Positions 35,280-47,508 of a stretch of DNA of 64,000 nucleotides are shown piece by piece. The notes under the pieces are model-generated. The model did no database searches and was not told the origin of the DNA. It was given only the letters and a program-made list of their open reading frames with translations. This DNA is from Cyprinodon diabolis (Eukaryota; Chordata; Actinopteri; Cyprinodontiformes; Cyprinodontidae): the NCBI GenBank assembly GCA_030533445.1, contig CM060070.1, positions 32,580,001 through 32,644,000 of the forward strand, written 5' to 3'. Each line of letters begins with the position of its first letter. Positions within the stretch are counted from its first letter, which is position 1. A program made the translations under genes and the position numbers.

Positions 35280-35740
35280 CAAAGATCTGACCCACATGCA
35301 GAAAACCAGACAGAGAGACCAGGGGAAGGTTTAACAAGTTTATTGTGAACTGGTAGAGATGGGTCCAGTGCTGCTCTGAACACTGGGGAACCGAGACTGA
35401 AAAATGAAGGGGAAGTTCCTGTGGTTAGTTCAGGCTCAGTGGGAAATTTGAGCTTCAATTTGCAAAAAGGGAATAAAGGCAAAGGACTCACTTTTTCAGA
35501 AAAGGTGTCTTTCTCTGAATCCAGTCGGTGAGGGTTATTTCAGTAATTGACTTGCTCGGACAGGGTTTACCCAGGTGAAGGTGTTTCCATGAGGAACAGA
35601 GGAGCTGACTGCCAATTAGATTTCCAATGGTACTTGAACGGTTTCTTGTGGAGGTGAATCCCTTGCTCAGTGTGAAGCTCAAATCCCTTGGGGAAAGGTA
35701 GATCCAAACTTCCAGTTTCCCTTCCTCTTTGTACATAGTA
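35280..35740 (-). repeat. Partial LTR-like copy (GATCTGACCCACATGCAG family)
   Basis: It starts like the elements at 23719 and 25353 (AGATCTGACCCACATGCAG, then GGTTTAACAAGTTTATTG, the antisense of an AATAAA signal). It lacks the TGTTAGGAATCC end, so it is truncated. Confidence 0.65.
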
Positions 35741-36214
35741 GTTTAGTTGAGTTGAGTTTTACTAGTTTTATTTAAGAGTTTTAAACTTAAATATATATTT
35801 GACTTGGAGCTGAATGATTTTTGTTAATAATCTCTTAAATTTTGAACAGAAGTTGTGGTGAATTTATTGTATGTATGTGCAGAATTAACTGTTTGACCAT
35901 AATTAGTGCTCAAATCACTCTTTCATTTATTGTTTTAACACACAGCTTGTAGGGTGTGTGTTCATAAACAACATATAACAGCCAAAATAATATATGATTA
36001 AATAAGATATTTCCCACCCCTACCAGGTAGGACAATAAACATCTTAAAGTTTTAGAAATATAAATTCCAAGCTGGCTGGGAATTGAATAGAATATAAATC
36101 CACATCATTAATATGACATCCTACCTTGATGGGCATTAAACAGTAAAATTACAACACTAACCAAGAGATATACCCAGCAGACGTTCAGTACTTGCTTGGC
36201 CCTTTCAAGTTTGT

Positions 36215-36600
36215 CCGGCTTCAAAAACCTCAATAAGTTTTTACATTCCTGCTGATTTTGCACAGTTTCTACCTTAGTTAGTTAAATGACATGCTGCTAC
36301 CATTTGCAAATCTCTGATGTTTCTGCAATTTTTAAATGTACATTACTGTAAAGATGTCCATAGCTGTAAATTGATTATGTATTTTCCAGTCGCACAGTTT
36401 TTACATTGTTAAAACACTTTACAGTACAGAATTTGATTTTATTAACTTTTAACTCTTCACTATTATTTTATTCTTATATATTTTTCTAAAGTGTGTGTGA
36501 CCATTTTGTTTCTATGATCTTTGTGCTGCTGTAAACGCCAGGATTTCCCCATTGTTGGATAATAAAGGGATTTTCTACTCTATTCTATTCTCAGTTGTCT
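36215..36600 (+). repeat. 5'-truncated LINE 3' end
   Basis: It matches the 3' tail of the LINE at 37590-39960 (TTTTGCACAGTTTC, ACATGCTGCT, TTACAGTACAG). It ends with a TTTCCCCATTGTTGGATAAT tail and CTATT repeats. Confidence 0.7.
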
Positions 36601-37589
36601 GCTGATCCAATCCTTTCAACTTATTTTGAAGTCCAACCATTTACTTTATCCTTTCAAACCTTGCCCCTGCAAAGAGTTTAAATCTGTGCTAAGACAACTT
36701 GAATAAAAACAAACCTTTCTACGTTTTTCATAGGAATAGGGTGAGGTTAAGATTACCCAGCCTGCACTTAGACGTTCTCCCTGGGTGATCATTGTTATCT
36801 TGGGTAGCTTTGAGATGCCTTGGTACACAGATGAATAAAAGAAGAAGCCAAAGTTGAGCTAGACTTGTTAGAAATGCAAAAGAATGACTCAGAAAACTCA
36901 AACTATGGTAAAACAGAAAACTAAAATATAGTAAACTGATGCATTTTATAAACTTATTTTCCATTTTTACTTTTGATACTTTTATGTTTTTATAAATATA
37001 GAATTATGCAATAATGACATAATGCACTTTTGTTGTAATAAACAAGGGCATACTAACATATATGATGTTGTCTTGGTGCACTTTGAACTTCCTGTTACTG
37101 CCAGTTTAGATTAGCATCTTTCATAAAGTCAAATCAGAAAGTTAGATCTAATGATTACTTGGCTGAGGTTTCAGTATAGGGGCCTGTTTTGCAAAAGCAG
37201 TAACACACAAGTTACCATGGTGATTTATTCTGTGCAGCTAAGTGTATCCTGTCTTAAAATGGAAAATTTTCAAAAACACACATAAAGAGCTTGCGAAACA
37301 GTCACCCATAGATCACTCTAGTTTTTGATAAACATCTTGTGGTTTTTGTGTTGCATTTAGAGTGACACAAGCTACTGCTGTGAAAGACTTTACAGTTTAG
37401 AATAATGTGATTTTTGTATTATTGAGTGAAAGACTGCCATAAAACTGATAATGAATTTATGCTTCAAAGGGAGGTATAAAATAAATGTGTACAAATTCCT
37501 TTTATTACCCCGATTAATATGTTTACCTATGCAATATGAATGGTAAAAAAGCAAAAGATGCAATGAAGAGGAACAACACAGGTAAAGAA
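36601..37589. other. Intergenic, nothing recognised
   Basis: A/T-rich; short frames on the minus strand are without motifs. Confidence 0.6.
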
Positions 37590-39960
37590 TGAGCTGCGAA
37601 AGATTAAGGTGCGAACTGCAGCAGGTCCAGATGGCATCAGCTCCAGGCTCCTGAGACATTTTGCAATTAAAGAATGCGGTATCTTGTTCTACATGTTCAA
37701 CTTAAGCCTGAGGCCTGGAGAAGAACCACAGTTATGGAAGACCTCTTGTGTGGTACCAGTACCAAAGACAAAACATCCAAAGGACCTCAGCAGCTACAGG
37801 CCGGTAGAGCTGACTTTACACCTGACTTTACACCATCTTCATCCCCTGGTGAAGACTTAATTTGATCCACTGCAGTTTGCTTACCGGCCTGGGATTGGAG
37901 CAGATGATCTCACAAAACAGGACAGTATTCAAGGTGAGACAGTCAGTAAGAAAAGTTCAAAATGTGTTTTTTAAAACAAACAGACAGAAAAAACTGAAGC
38001 GCAGAGCTGTGGAACTGCGACCGCAGTGGCTGCAGAAGGGGGGCAGGGCTCCGCCCAATCACTGACACTCTGGAGGGGAGAAACACAGATAAGAGACCAC
38101 GATCATCTGACAGGAGATGATTATCCAGGTTGAGTAACTTACCTGGTTTAACAGTTCAGTCCATCCTCTGGATTATAAGCAGAATAAGCCGTTGCACTGC
38201 CAACGAGATGCAGCCCTGACCTGTCCAGAGTGTCCCCGAGTCTGCAGCCCTGGAGAACATGCAGGAAGCCGATCCAGGTCAGGGGAGAACAGATCAGACA
38301 GGAACATTTCAGGGATCCAGAAGCTCTCAGCTCGATCAGAGGTTCCAATCCAAACAGGAACAGAGGGATCCAGGCTTCCAGGTATCCTCAGAGCATGAAG
38401 GCAGGTTCAGAGTCCCATGCGTCAAGCAACCAGCTCAAACAGAAACGCACCAATGAAAACAGGCAGAATCCAGCAGGAGTGCAATGGAGGTTCAGGCGAA
38501 CAGATCGGATGGGGACAGACAGGACCAGTGGTTGAGAGGGAAATCAGAAACACTAGGAAACACTGAAAAGCTCTCACCACTGGCTAGGGAATAAACTTGC
38601 CTGAAGACAAAGGCTCAAGAATAATCTCCTACTGGAATGGGGACATGAACCTTGGAAATAAACTAAACTAATTAAAAAAGACAAACTAACAGGCATAAAC
38701 AAACAGACAGCAAACAATGATTTGGCCCCGATAGCTGGACTGAACCGAATATAAAGTAGAACCTACAGGTAGATGGGATCCGAGATGATTAGAGACCGGG
38801 CAGAACAAAAGTAGGTGAATGACATGAAACAATTAACGGCAGCTATCAGGGCAGATCATGAGAGATGATGCCATCTACCTATTTCACCAAGTCCTGATTC
38901 ACCTACAGAAGAAGTGGAGCAGCACATGTCACAGTGGATTTTGGACTACCTCACTGGTCGTCCAAAGTATGTGAGGTCACAGGGCTGTGTCTCAGATAGG
39001 TTGGTTTGCAGTATGGGGTCTCACAGGGAAAAGTGCTGGTCCTGATTCTGTCATAGTTGGCCTCATCACAAGTGAAGATGCCTCAAAGTACAGACAGTGG
39101 ACCGAAGACTTTGTAGACTGGTGCCAGCAGAACCACTTCCTGATTAATGCAGGGCAAACCAATGAGCTAGTTGTGGACTTTCGCAGAAGCAGATCCACCA
39201 CACTGACACATCCAGGGAGTGGACATAAAGATAGTGGAGTCTTATAAGTACCTGGGTATTCACCTGAACAACAAACTGGACTGGACTCACAACACTGAGC
39301 CTCTCTACAAGAAGGGTGAGAACAGACTCTTCCACTCTGTTGTGGCCCCAGCCGTCTGCTATGGAGCATTGGCTTATCTCTCATCAATAGCTAAGAGAAA
39401 GGGGCTGGATAATCTGTTCAGGAAGGCCAGTCTGTGATTGGATGCCTTCTGGACTCAGTGCAGGAGGTGGAAAACAAAAGAACCATAACTAAATTAACAT
39501 CTCTGTTGGATAATATCTCCCATCCCATGCATGAAGCTGTTGCAGAACTGGAGAGCTCCTTTAGTAACAGACTGCTGCACCCAAAATGTACCAGGGAGCG
39601 TTGTCACAGATCCTTCCTCCCAGCAGCTGTGATACTTTATAACCATCACTGTTCTCAACAACTTGAATAAGTTGTTACACCCATGCTGATTTTTGCACAG
39701 TTTCCATCTTAGCCAGGTAAAAAACATGCTGCTTTCATTTTCTGCACATCTCTTGTGTTTTTGCTATTTTTCTCATATCCAGTAATGTAAACATGTTAGC
39801 AGCTGTTTGTTGGTTATTTATTAGCCAGATAAAAACACTGTACAGTACAGTGCTTTATTTGTTTATTATCTTATGTTATTTTTATACACTTTCTAAGGTC
39901 CACATTGCGTGACCACTTCTGCTATAAGCCCTTGCTGCACTTCAATAAGAGCTGCTAAAC
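37590..39960 (+). pseudogene. CR1-superclade LINE (Rex1-like), split and decayed
   Basis: The RT N-terminal part at 37600-37905 reads TAAGPDGISSRLLRHF and LWKTSCVVPVPKTKHPKDLS. It breaks at 37907 and resumes at 38864 with RT C-terminal parts: DFVDWCQQNHFLINAGQTNE (about 39100), YKYLGIHLNNKLDWT (39247) and RCHRSFLPAAVILYN. Several frameshifts and an internal gap around the catalytic region make it dead. The 3' UTR tail extends to about 39960. Assignment within the CR1 superclade is uncertain. Confidence 0.8.
37908..38863. mobile_element. 956-bp insertion in the LINE, 5-bp duplication GATGA
   Basis: It interrupts the LINE reading frame. GATGA occurs at 37903-37907 and again at 38864-38868. Ends are TCTCACAAAAC and GATCATGAGA, a short inverted pair (TCTCA/TGAGA). 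No coding region is convincing; frames here are short and lack domains. An LTR-like or other non-autonomous element is likely, family unknown. Confidence 0.65.
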
Positions 39961-40602
39961 TAACTGCAACAAAAATATCCTCAGTAAGCTGTAATCTGTC
40001 TCCATGCACCCAGGGATTGCTTTCTGGTCCCAGCTAAAAAAAAGACATAAAAACTCACCCATTCAAATTGCACATAGAAATAGAAAAGCTATATATATAG
40101 GAAAATATTTATCTGTGTCTGTTGTGAAGCATTCGCATATTGGTGACCTAAATTTCGCATATTTCCACTTTGTTTTAGTGAATTATCTTTAGTGATGAAC
40201 TGCATTTGTCTGAGGTTACTTAAGCAAAATACTAACTATTAACTATTGAATGTACATTTACGGTAATGCACATTAGAATTAATTGTGTTGCTTAACTCTT
40301 AACTCTTCAGACAACAGAAATGTAACAGTAAAAATATAAGTATGTGCAAACAAGTATTACAATTATGCAAGTTATAATAAAAGAAAAACAACAAGGTGAA
40401 TAGAAACATTAGATATATCAGGAGCGCTGCTCATGCAGGGCCATATGAGTACTCCACTAAAACAGTTTATCAACGCCTAAATTAACTTAAAATGTCGAAA
40501 CCTGCATGAAAAAAAGGTTCACTTTTATTATCCTGATAACTGCAGTTTGTTCCAAATACGTGAAAAATGCTAACATACTAAAGCTTACAAGTGCTAACAC
40601 TA
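39961..40602. other. Intergenic, nothing recognised
   Basis: A/T-rich with no supported frame. Confidence 0.6.
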
Positions 40603-42213
40603 CAGGTGCTGGTCATAAAATTAGAATATCATGAAAAAGTAGATTGATTTCAGTAATTCCATTTAAAAAGTGAAACTTGTATATTATATTCATACATTAC
40701 ATACAAACTCATATATTTCAGATGTTTATTTTGTTTAATTTTGATGATTACAAATGACAACAAATGAAAATCTCAAATTCATCATATCAGAAAATTAGAA
40801 TATTGTGAAAAGGTTCAAAATTGATGGCCCCTGGTGCCACACTCTAATCAGCTAATTAACTCAAACCACCTGCAAAAGCCTTTAAATGGTCTTTCAGTCT
40901 AGTTCTATAGGCTACACAATCATGGGGAAGACTGCTGACTTGACAGTTGTCCAAAAGACGACCATCGACACCTTGCACAAGGAGGGCAAGACACAAAAGG
41001 TCATCGCTAAAGAGGCTGGCTGTTCACAGAGCTCAGTGTCCAAGCACATTAATAGAGAGGCGAAGGGAAGGAAAAGATGTGGTCGAAAAAAGTGTACAAG
41101 CAAGAGAGATAACCGCACCCTGGAGAGGATTGTGAAACAAAACCCATTCAAAAATGTGGGGGAGATTCACAAAGAGTGGACTGCAGCTGGAGTGAGTGCT
41201 TCAAGAACCACCACACACAGACGTATGAAAGACATGGGTTTCTGCTGTCGCATTCCTTGTGTCAAGCCACTCTTGAACCACAGACAGCGTCAGAAGCGTC
41301 TTGCCTGGGCTAAAGAGAAACAGGACTGGACTGCTGGTGAGTGGTCCAAAGTCATGTTCTCTGATGAAAGTAAATTTTGCATTTCCTTTGGAAATCAAGG
41401 TCCCAGAGTCTGGGGGAAAGAAGAGAGGCACTTCATCCACGTTGCTTGAAGTCCAGTGTAAAGTTTCCACAGTCAGTGATGGTTTGGGGTGCCATGTCAT
41501 CTGCTGGTGTTGGTCCATTGTGTTTTCTGCGGTCCAGGGTCAACGCAGCCACATACCAGGAAGTTTTAGAGCACTTCATGCTTCCTGCAGCTGACCAACT
41601 TTTTGGAGATGCAGATTTCATTTTCCAACAGGACTTGGCACCTGCACACAGTGCCAAAGCTACCAGTACCTGGTTGAAGGACCATGGTATCCCTGTTCTT
41701 AATTGGCCAGCAAACTCTCCTGACCTTAACCCCATAGAAAATCTATGGGGTATTGTGAAGAAGAAGATGCAATACACCAGACCCAACAATTCAGAAGAGC
41801 TAAAAGCCACTATTAGAGCAACCTGGGCTATCATAACACCTGAGCAGTGCCACAGACTGATCGACTCCATGCCACGCCGCATTGCTGCAGTAATACAGGC
41901 CAAAGGAGGCCCAACTAAATACTGAGTGCTGTACATGCTCATACTTTTCATGTTCATACTTTTCAGTTGGCCAACATTTCTATAAATCCTTTGTTTTTAT
42001 TGGTCTTCAGTAATATTCTAATTTTCTGATATGATGAATTTGAGATTTTCATTTGTTGTCATTTGTAATCATCAAAATTAAACAAAATAAACATCTGAAA
42101 TATATGAGTTTGTATGTAATGTATGAATATAATATACAAGTTTCACTTTTTAAATGGAATTACTGAAATCAATCTACTTTTTCATGATATTCTAATTTTA
42201 TGACCAGCACCTG
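40603..42213 (+). mobile_element. Tc1/mariner element with 202-bp inverted repeats
   Basis: Ends are CAGGTGCTGGTCATAAAATT... and its inverse, flanked by TA (40601-40602, 42214-42215). The inverted repeats span 40603-40804 and 42012-42213 and look nearly perfect. The interior encodes a Tc1-type transposase with one frameshift. The length of 1611 bp is the usual full size. Confidence 0.95.
40922..41925 (+). pseudogene. Tc1 transposase (DD34E), one frameshift
   Basis: It starts MGKTADLTVVQKTTIDTLHK at 40922. The N-terminal paired-like helix-turn-helix (KVIAKEAGCSQSSVSKHI) and the GRKK basic stretch are intact. The DD34E triad comprises the D in VMFSDESKF, the D in FQQDLAPAH and the E in NPIENLWG, with exactly 34 residues between the last two. 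The frame breaks near 41438, where a one-base loss moves the ending into another frame (41377-41925, last residues GGPTKY). Without that lesion it would be of normal length. It acts in the nucleus by cut and paste at TA sites; this copy cannot make the full enzyme. Confidence 0.92.
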
Positions 42214-42215
42214 TA

Positions 42216-43648
42216 CTTCAAGCCGCCATGGGCCTTAGGCAGCTGCACCTGGACAGTGACAGTGCACTGCTTTATGTGGGGTCCTTACGGCAGGATCGTA
42301 ATCTTGATGAACTGACTGTACAGACAATGTTTTAGATGGATAATATATTATAACTACTTTTTACCCACTGATTACAGCAAATATACCGAAGCCACTCTCT
42401 GCCATTAAACATGGGAGCAGCAGAAGCATCAGATGCATCTGTACATTTACTAGACCCTAATGTGTACAAGCATCAAAAATGTAAAAAAAAGTAGTAGGTG
42501 CTTTTTTGCTACTCAAATCACGGTGTGAATGTAGCATTACACTGATTATATGTAATATTATGAAACATAATACTGTACCTAAAAATGATCTCATGTCTTC
42601 CATATGAAATTTCCACCTCTAGTCAAGCACACATACTTCCCATAATCAGGACAAAAGTAGTGTTATAACAACAACAAAAGGTCAGATGCATATTCCACCT
42701 CAAAATGCAGAAAATAGAGTTTCAGAAAGTCTAATTTTCCTGGGGAGGAAACCCCTTGACCCCCTTATGCCTTGCAAAGACTGAAGATAAACCAAGATAT
42801 ACACCCTGTGAAATATTCCTGGCTAAAAGCCTGGTAAGTAATGTAGCAGCAAACGAAAAAATTTACTTTTTATATGTACAGAAAAGTACCAGTGGACAGC
42901 TGGAGATAGGCACCAGCACCCCGCGAACCCAACAGGGATAAATCATGCATAAAATGGATGGATTGAAGGATGTAAGGAAAAATTATGTGCAAGACAATTT
43001 GATTAGTGAAAGGTATGCAACAGCAAGATTTGTGGTAACTTTGGATGCACCAAAAAAAACTGTGCAGAAAGTGCCTAGTTTTTTTATGTATGGAAGGGGA
43101 AATTAACCAGAATTAGGCAGTCTTGACATTTTGATAGCTATTGCTTAATCTGGGTGTCTGTACTGACTGAAACTGCTCAACCTTTTGCCATTGAGTAGCA
43201 TGGTAAATACATCATGGTTGTCTGAGCTCTGGTGGTATCATGGTGTGTGAGAACTGTTATAGATGAATTAAATTACTTTCCAAATGATTTCCTCCACAAT
43301 TCTCACAACTCTTAATATATGTACAGTCTGAGGCAATGCAGGCACCAAATAAGACAGCTGCAGCTCTTTTGACGCTCTGCAAAAATTGAAGATGGGAGGG
43401 AGGAGGTTTATGCTTTTCATCTTTGCAGAAAATGTGCAGCTGCACCTCTGCTGTCATCTCAATAGTAGAAATGTGAAAGGACCGGGTCAGAGTCTTTGTT
43501 GAATACTCTCCTTGCCTTCACTCTATTCTTTTGCTTCCTCTACAGATTTTCTGACAAGCTGAAGTCAAGACCTCTGTTTGACCCCTTTATACCATTTGTA
43601 TTATTTACAGTGAGAAAAAAATGTTTCAATAAAATATTATTTCAAACC
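42216..43648. other. Intergenic, nothing recognised
   Basis: No frame with a domain. A possible LINE tail or single-copy DNA; nothing specific is seen. Confidence 0.55.
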
Positions 43649-44352
43649 TGTCATGATTGGGTTTAAGGACTTAGCCCACATGCAGAACACAACGGAGTCT
43701 GAAGGAAAGTTTAACAAGGTTTATTGAAAGATGTACAATGATATAATACTGGATCTGGTTCTGGTACTGGTCCGGGACTGGTCTCAGAGTTTCTGGAGAG
43801 ATGAGAGTTTGGTTAGCCAGGCTGATGATGGATTGATAGAGAGAAGAATCAGGATGTACCTTGAGGAGATTGTAACTGAGCCGTGAGGTGAGATACTGTA
43901 GGTCCAGAGTCAAAGATGTGGCAGAGAGTTTAAGCAGCAGCAGCGTCTAGTTCCGAGCTAGAAGGTTTCTGGCTTGGGTTTGTTCCTTGCTCTATCCAAG
44001 AGCTGAAGAAGGAATCCAAACTGAGATCTTCAGGTTTGGCTTTCACGAGCAGGCAGGCAGGTTTCTAGGTGGAGCTCATCCAGAGCTTCAGGGTTTCCTG
44101 TGAGCACAAAGACAAAGGCGATTAGAAGACTAGTTCCTCTCTAGAGTCTACTAGTAAAGTTCAGACGTTCTGAGGCTCAGGTTCGCTAAACAAACTAGGG
44201 CAACACTCCGGCGTCGAAGGAAGGTCTGGCAGCTGCTTAAGTAGTGTGGACCTCTGATGAGCTGATGATCTCCAGGTGTGTAGAGGAATCAGCTCAGGAG
44301 GCCCACAGCGCTCTCTGCTGGAGATCAGGTGGCAGATCTCTGGATCCTGACA
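43649..44352 (-). mobile_element. Solo LTR (704 bp), minus orientation, 5-bp duplication AAACC
   Basis: Flanked by AAACC at 43644-43648 and 44353-44357. On the minus strand it begins TGTCAGGATCCAGAG and ends CAATCATGACA, with an AATAAACCTTG signal near the 3' end and GCATGTGGGCTAAG after it. It is related to the 23719-24362 family at the 3' end but differs at the 5' end. Confidence 0.88.
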
Positions 44353-44357
44353 AAACC

Positions 44358-45765
44358 TTAATCTACCAGAGTGAATAATTGTTAGATACACATGAAACAA
44401 AAGTAAAAACACTACAAAGCAAACAAGTCAGAATAACAAAATTAACACTACAAGCAGAGACCAGGGTGGCTACCGACAGCAAAGGGGAAAACAAATGACA
44501 ATTTTCTTTTGTGTAGCCTACATAATGACTGAAAATGAAATTATTGAGAAAGATATAGAAAAAGAAAAAAGTTGATCTTAAGAGTTAGAATATAGTAATA
44601 AAACATTTGTTCCATTAATCAGAAAACATTTTCAGGCCACAGAATCTACATTTTGTCTTCATAGTATACCCAATGACTATACTGCGGTGGAAACTGAAAC
44701 ATTAGATAATCTGTGAGATACAAAGTCATGTAGAAAACTTTAAACTCCACTGCTGTTGCAACATCTGTGTGTCATACAGAGTCATTTGGCTTCATAGGGA
44801 TGTGTTGTCCTATAGATGCAGTGGAGGTAATTTCATTACATATCCTTGAGTCTGCACAATTTACAATCATAAAAACGATCTAACCTTTAGCATCCTGTTG
44901 CAAGATTTCCCTACCTAGCACATATTAAAGCTAATTTCCTGTTTGCTTAATTAACCCCTGTGTCCCTGCAGTACAGGTTGCTGCGCAAGCAGATATGTCA
45001 TAGAGGCATTTTCATGTTTATTGCATTTGTGTTTTGCTATTACTAAGGCAAGATTTAAGAGTATATGAAACTGGAGATATGTCATAATAGGGATTCCTCC
45101 AAAAAATATATTAGATTTTGCATTAAAAATGTTTTGTTTCATAATGTTTTTTTTAAATCAGTTTTAAGTGATACAGAATTGATTGTATAGTTTCATAGCT
45201 GAGCTATATTAACATTCAGAAACAGAATGTTTCCGAATGTTAAAATAGCAAACAAACTACTGCAGCCAGCTCTTTACCGAATGAGTTCCACTCCCTAATT
45301 AGGGCCCTAGAAAACATAAAAACATTCCTTTTTTTTTCAGATAAAAAATCTCTAATGATACAAGAAATGCATTTTAAAGCAATGCATTTTCTGGATCCAA
45401 CTCACTCGCCCTCATGGGTAGAACAACTGGTGCTTAAATTCAATCTACAGTAATTTGTAATCGTTCTTGTAAGGCACAAAAGCATGACTAAATCCAGAAA
45501 TAGGAAATGTAGACATTCCACATCACATTAATGTCACTGAAGCCATGTGGCTCATGTCACAAGTCATCAGACAAATTATGACTTATGAGATGGTGGGCAA
45601 TGAGGAGAGAAATTATACTATCCACATGTTTTAAATGTTGATTTTTTTTTTATTTTCATTTGAATTTGATATATAATGCTCTCTTAGTTTGGTAGTTTGA
45701 GACTTTAATTACATAACCTCTAGAATTAGGCTAGTTCACCTCAGCAAGCAAACAAGCAGCTATCA
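44358..45765. other. Intergenic, nothing recognised
   Basis: A/T-rich; short minus-strand frames lack motifs. Confidence 0.55.
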
Positions 45766-46775
45766 GGACCTCCCTGCCGTGGAGCTGATGATGCCGTCAT
45801 ACACCTGCTTCAACAAACTCACTGTCATTTAAAAAAGGCAGACAGCACGGTGAGGATCATGTTCTTTGATTTCTCCTGTACATTTAAAACAATTCAGTCC
45901 AACATACTTTGTCAGAAACCAACAACTGCCTGGATCAGAGACTATCTGAAAAACAGACCCGTATGTTTTACACTGAAAGGTCAGCTTTCTAATCAAGTAG
46001 TCAGCAGCACAGGATCACCACAGGCAACAGTACTCTCACTGTTCCTTTTTATTCTGTACACCTCTGACTGCCAGAACCAGACAGAGTCCTTTCCTCTGCA
46101 GAAATACTGGGATAACTCTGCAGTCATTGGGTGGATTAAACATGGAGAAGAAGCTGAGTACAGAGAGCTGGTGAACCGCTTTGTGGCATGGTGTGGAAAT
46201 AATCATCTGATCCTGAATTTCAACTAAACAAGAGAAAAGATTGTAGATTTAAGAAGAAACAGGAACAAGTTGAATATTATTAACATCAAGGGAGAAGGAG
46301 TGGAGGTGGTGGAGGAGTAGAAATACCTTGACAGCAAACTAGATGGGAGATACAACTGTGAGGCCGTCTATAAAAGGCGACAGAGCAGACTGTACTGTCT
46401 AAGGAAGCTTATGTCCTTCAGCGTTTACAGCAAGATGCTACATATCTACTATAAGTCTGATGTGGAGAGTGTGATCTCTCCTGCCATCATCTGCTGGGGT
46501 AACAGTATCAGAGTTAATGACTTTCAAAAACTCAAAATGCTAATTAAGAAAGCCAGCTCATTTCAGAAAGTGAAGAACAAGATTTTTAAACAATAACACA
46601 GGGTCTGCAGTAAGAGCGTTCTATCTGGTGCATCTGGACAGGATGCTACAGAAGATCCTTCCTGCCTACAGCTATCAACACCAAACCAACTACTTTAAAA
46701 AACTATGTTACTGCATTTCATTTCCCTTTAGGATTGTTAAAGTATTTTTAATTTGAATTGAAATGAATTAAATCA
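45766..46775 (+). pseudogene. CR1-superclade LINE reverse transcriptase remnant
   Basis: RT blocks are readable across stops and frameshifts: RIMFFDFSCTFKTIQSN (about 45853), SSTGSPQATVLSLFLFILYT (about 46003), VNRFVAWCGNNHLILNFN, KIVDLRRNRNK, and SRLYCLRKLMSFSVYSKML (about 46387). The FADD box region is degraded. It ends in a tail with TTTCCCTTTAGGATTGTTAA and GAATTGAAATG. Confidence 0.8.
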
Positions 46776-47319
46776 GGGAAACATCTAAAGCCAATAGGAC
46801 ACCAGCAACAATGATCCAGTCTGGGCAGAACTGGCTAAATATGTATGAGCAGTAAATAAAGAGACTCCACTTGAATGCACCAAAATAAACAATTTTCAAC
46901 ATCTTAAACTGGCTCATTTGAAGTTTTTATATTCATGTGAAATTTAATATTGAATTTGGCCTGCTTACCCTTACATCTTTGATTTTACTTCCATGTTTTA
47001 TGTATTAACTAAGTACAGCTTATATCAAACCGAAGTTGGGCTGAAAACTTAAACAATTATGATTAGATACAGTTAAATTTTGCTCTAAACAGACAATTTT
47101 AAAAATCAACAGAGGGTTTCAAAGCTTTTATAGTTTTCTGGGAATTTATTTCAGATGAGAGGAGCTTAAGAACTAAAAGCTGCTTCTCCATGTATGGCTC
47201 TGGTTCAGGAAATGACAAGTAGGTTGTATGCCTACTAGAGATGACTGGAACATAAACCACAGATCTATAAATATTCTGTTAGAAAAAATAACTGTAAAAT
47301 AGCTCCAATGGTGGCTTTG

Positions 47320-47508
47320 TCAGGGAAAGAAACACTTAATCAGATGAGTTCTGAGCCAGTTTTCATGTTTAAAAGAAGCCTGAAAACTAAAAGATCTGCT
47401 CCCCATTCTACTTTTTAAAATTGTGGGAACCAATAGTAAACCTGCAGAGAGCAAAGGAACAATCAGATCTCTGATATCAGATGGAGCTCGGTTAGTTAGG
47501 GCTTTATA
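47320..47508 (-). pseudogene. L2 LINE C-terminal scrap
   Basis: The minus-strand translation ([18 protein letters not shown], then SRMGSRSFSFQ) matches the same region of the L2 copy at 800-950. The Tc1 element at 47509 is inserted at its edge. Confidence 0.75.

Noticed and set aside
38148..38535. Several overlapping frames in the 38 kb region
   Set aside because: They fall in the 956-bp non-autonomous insertion, overlap in multiple frames and show no domain.
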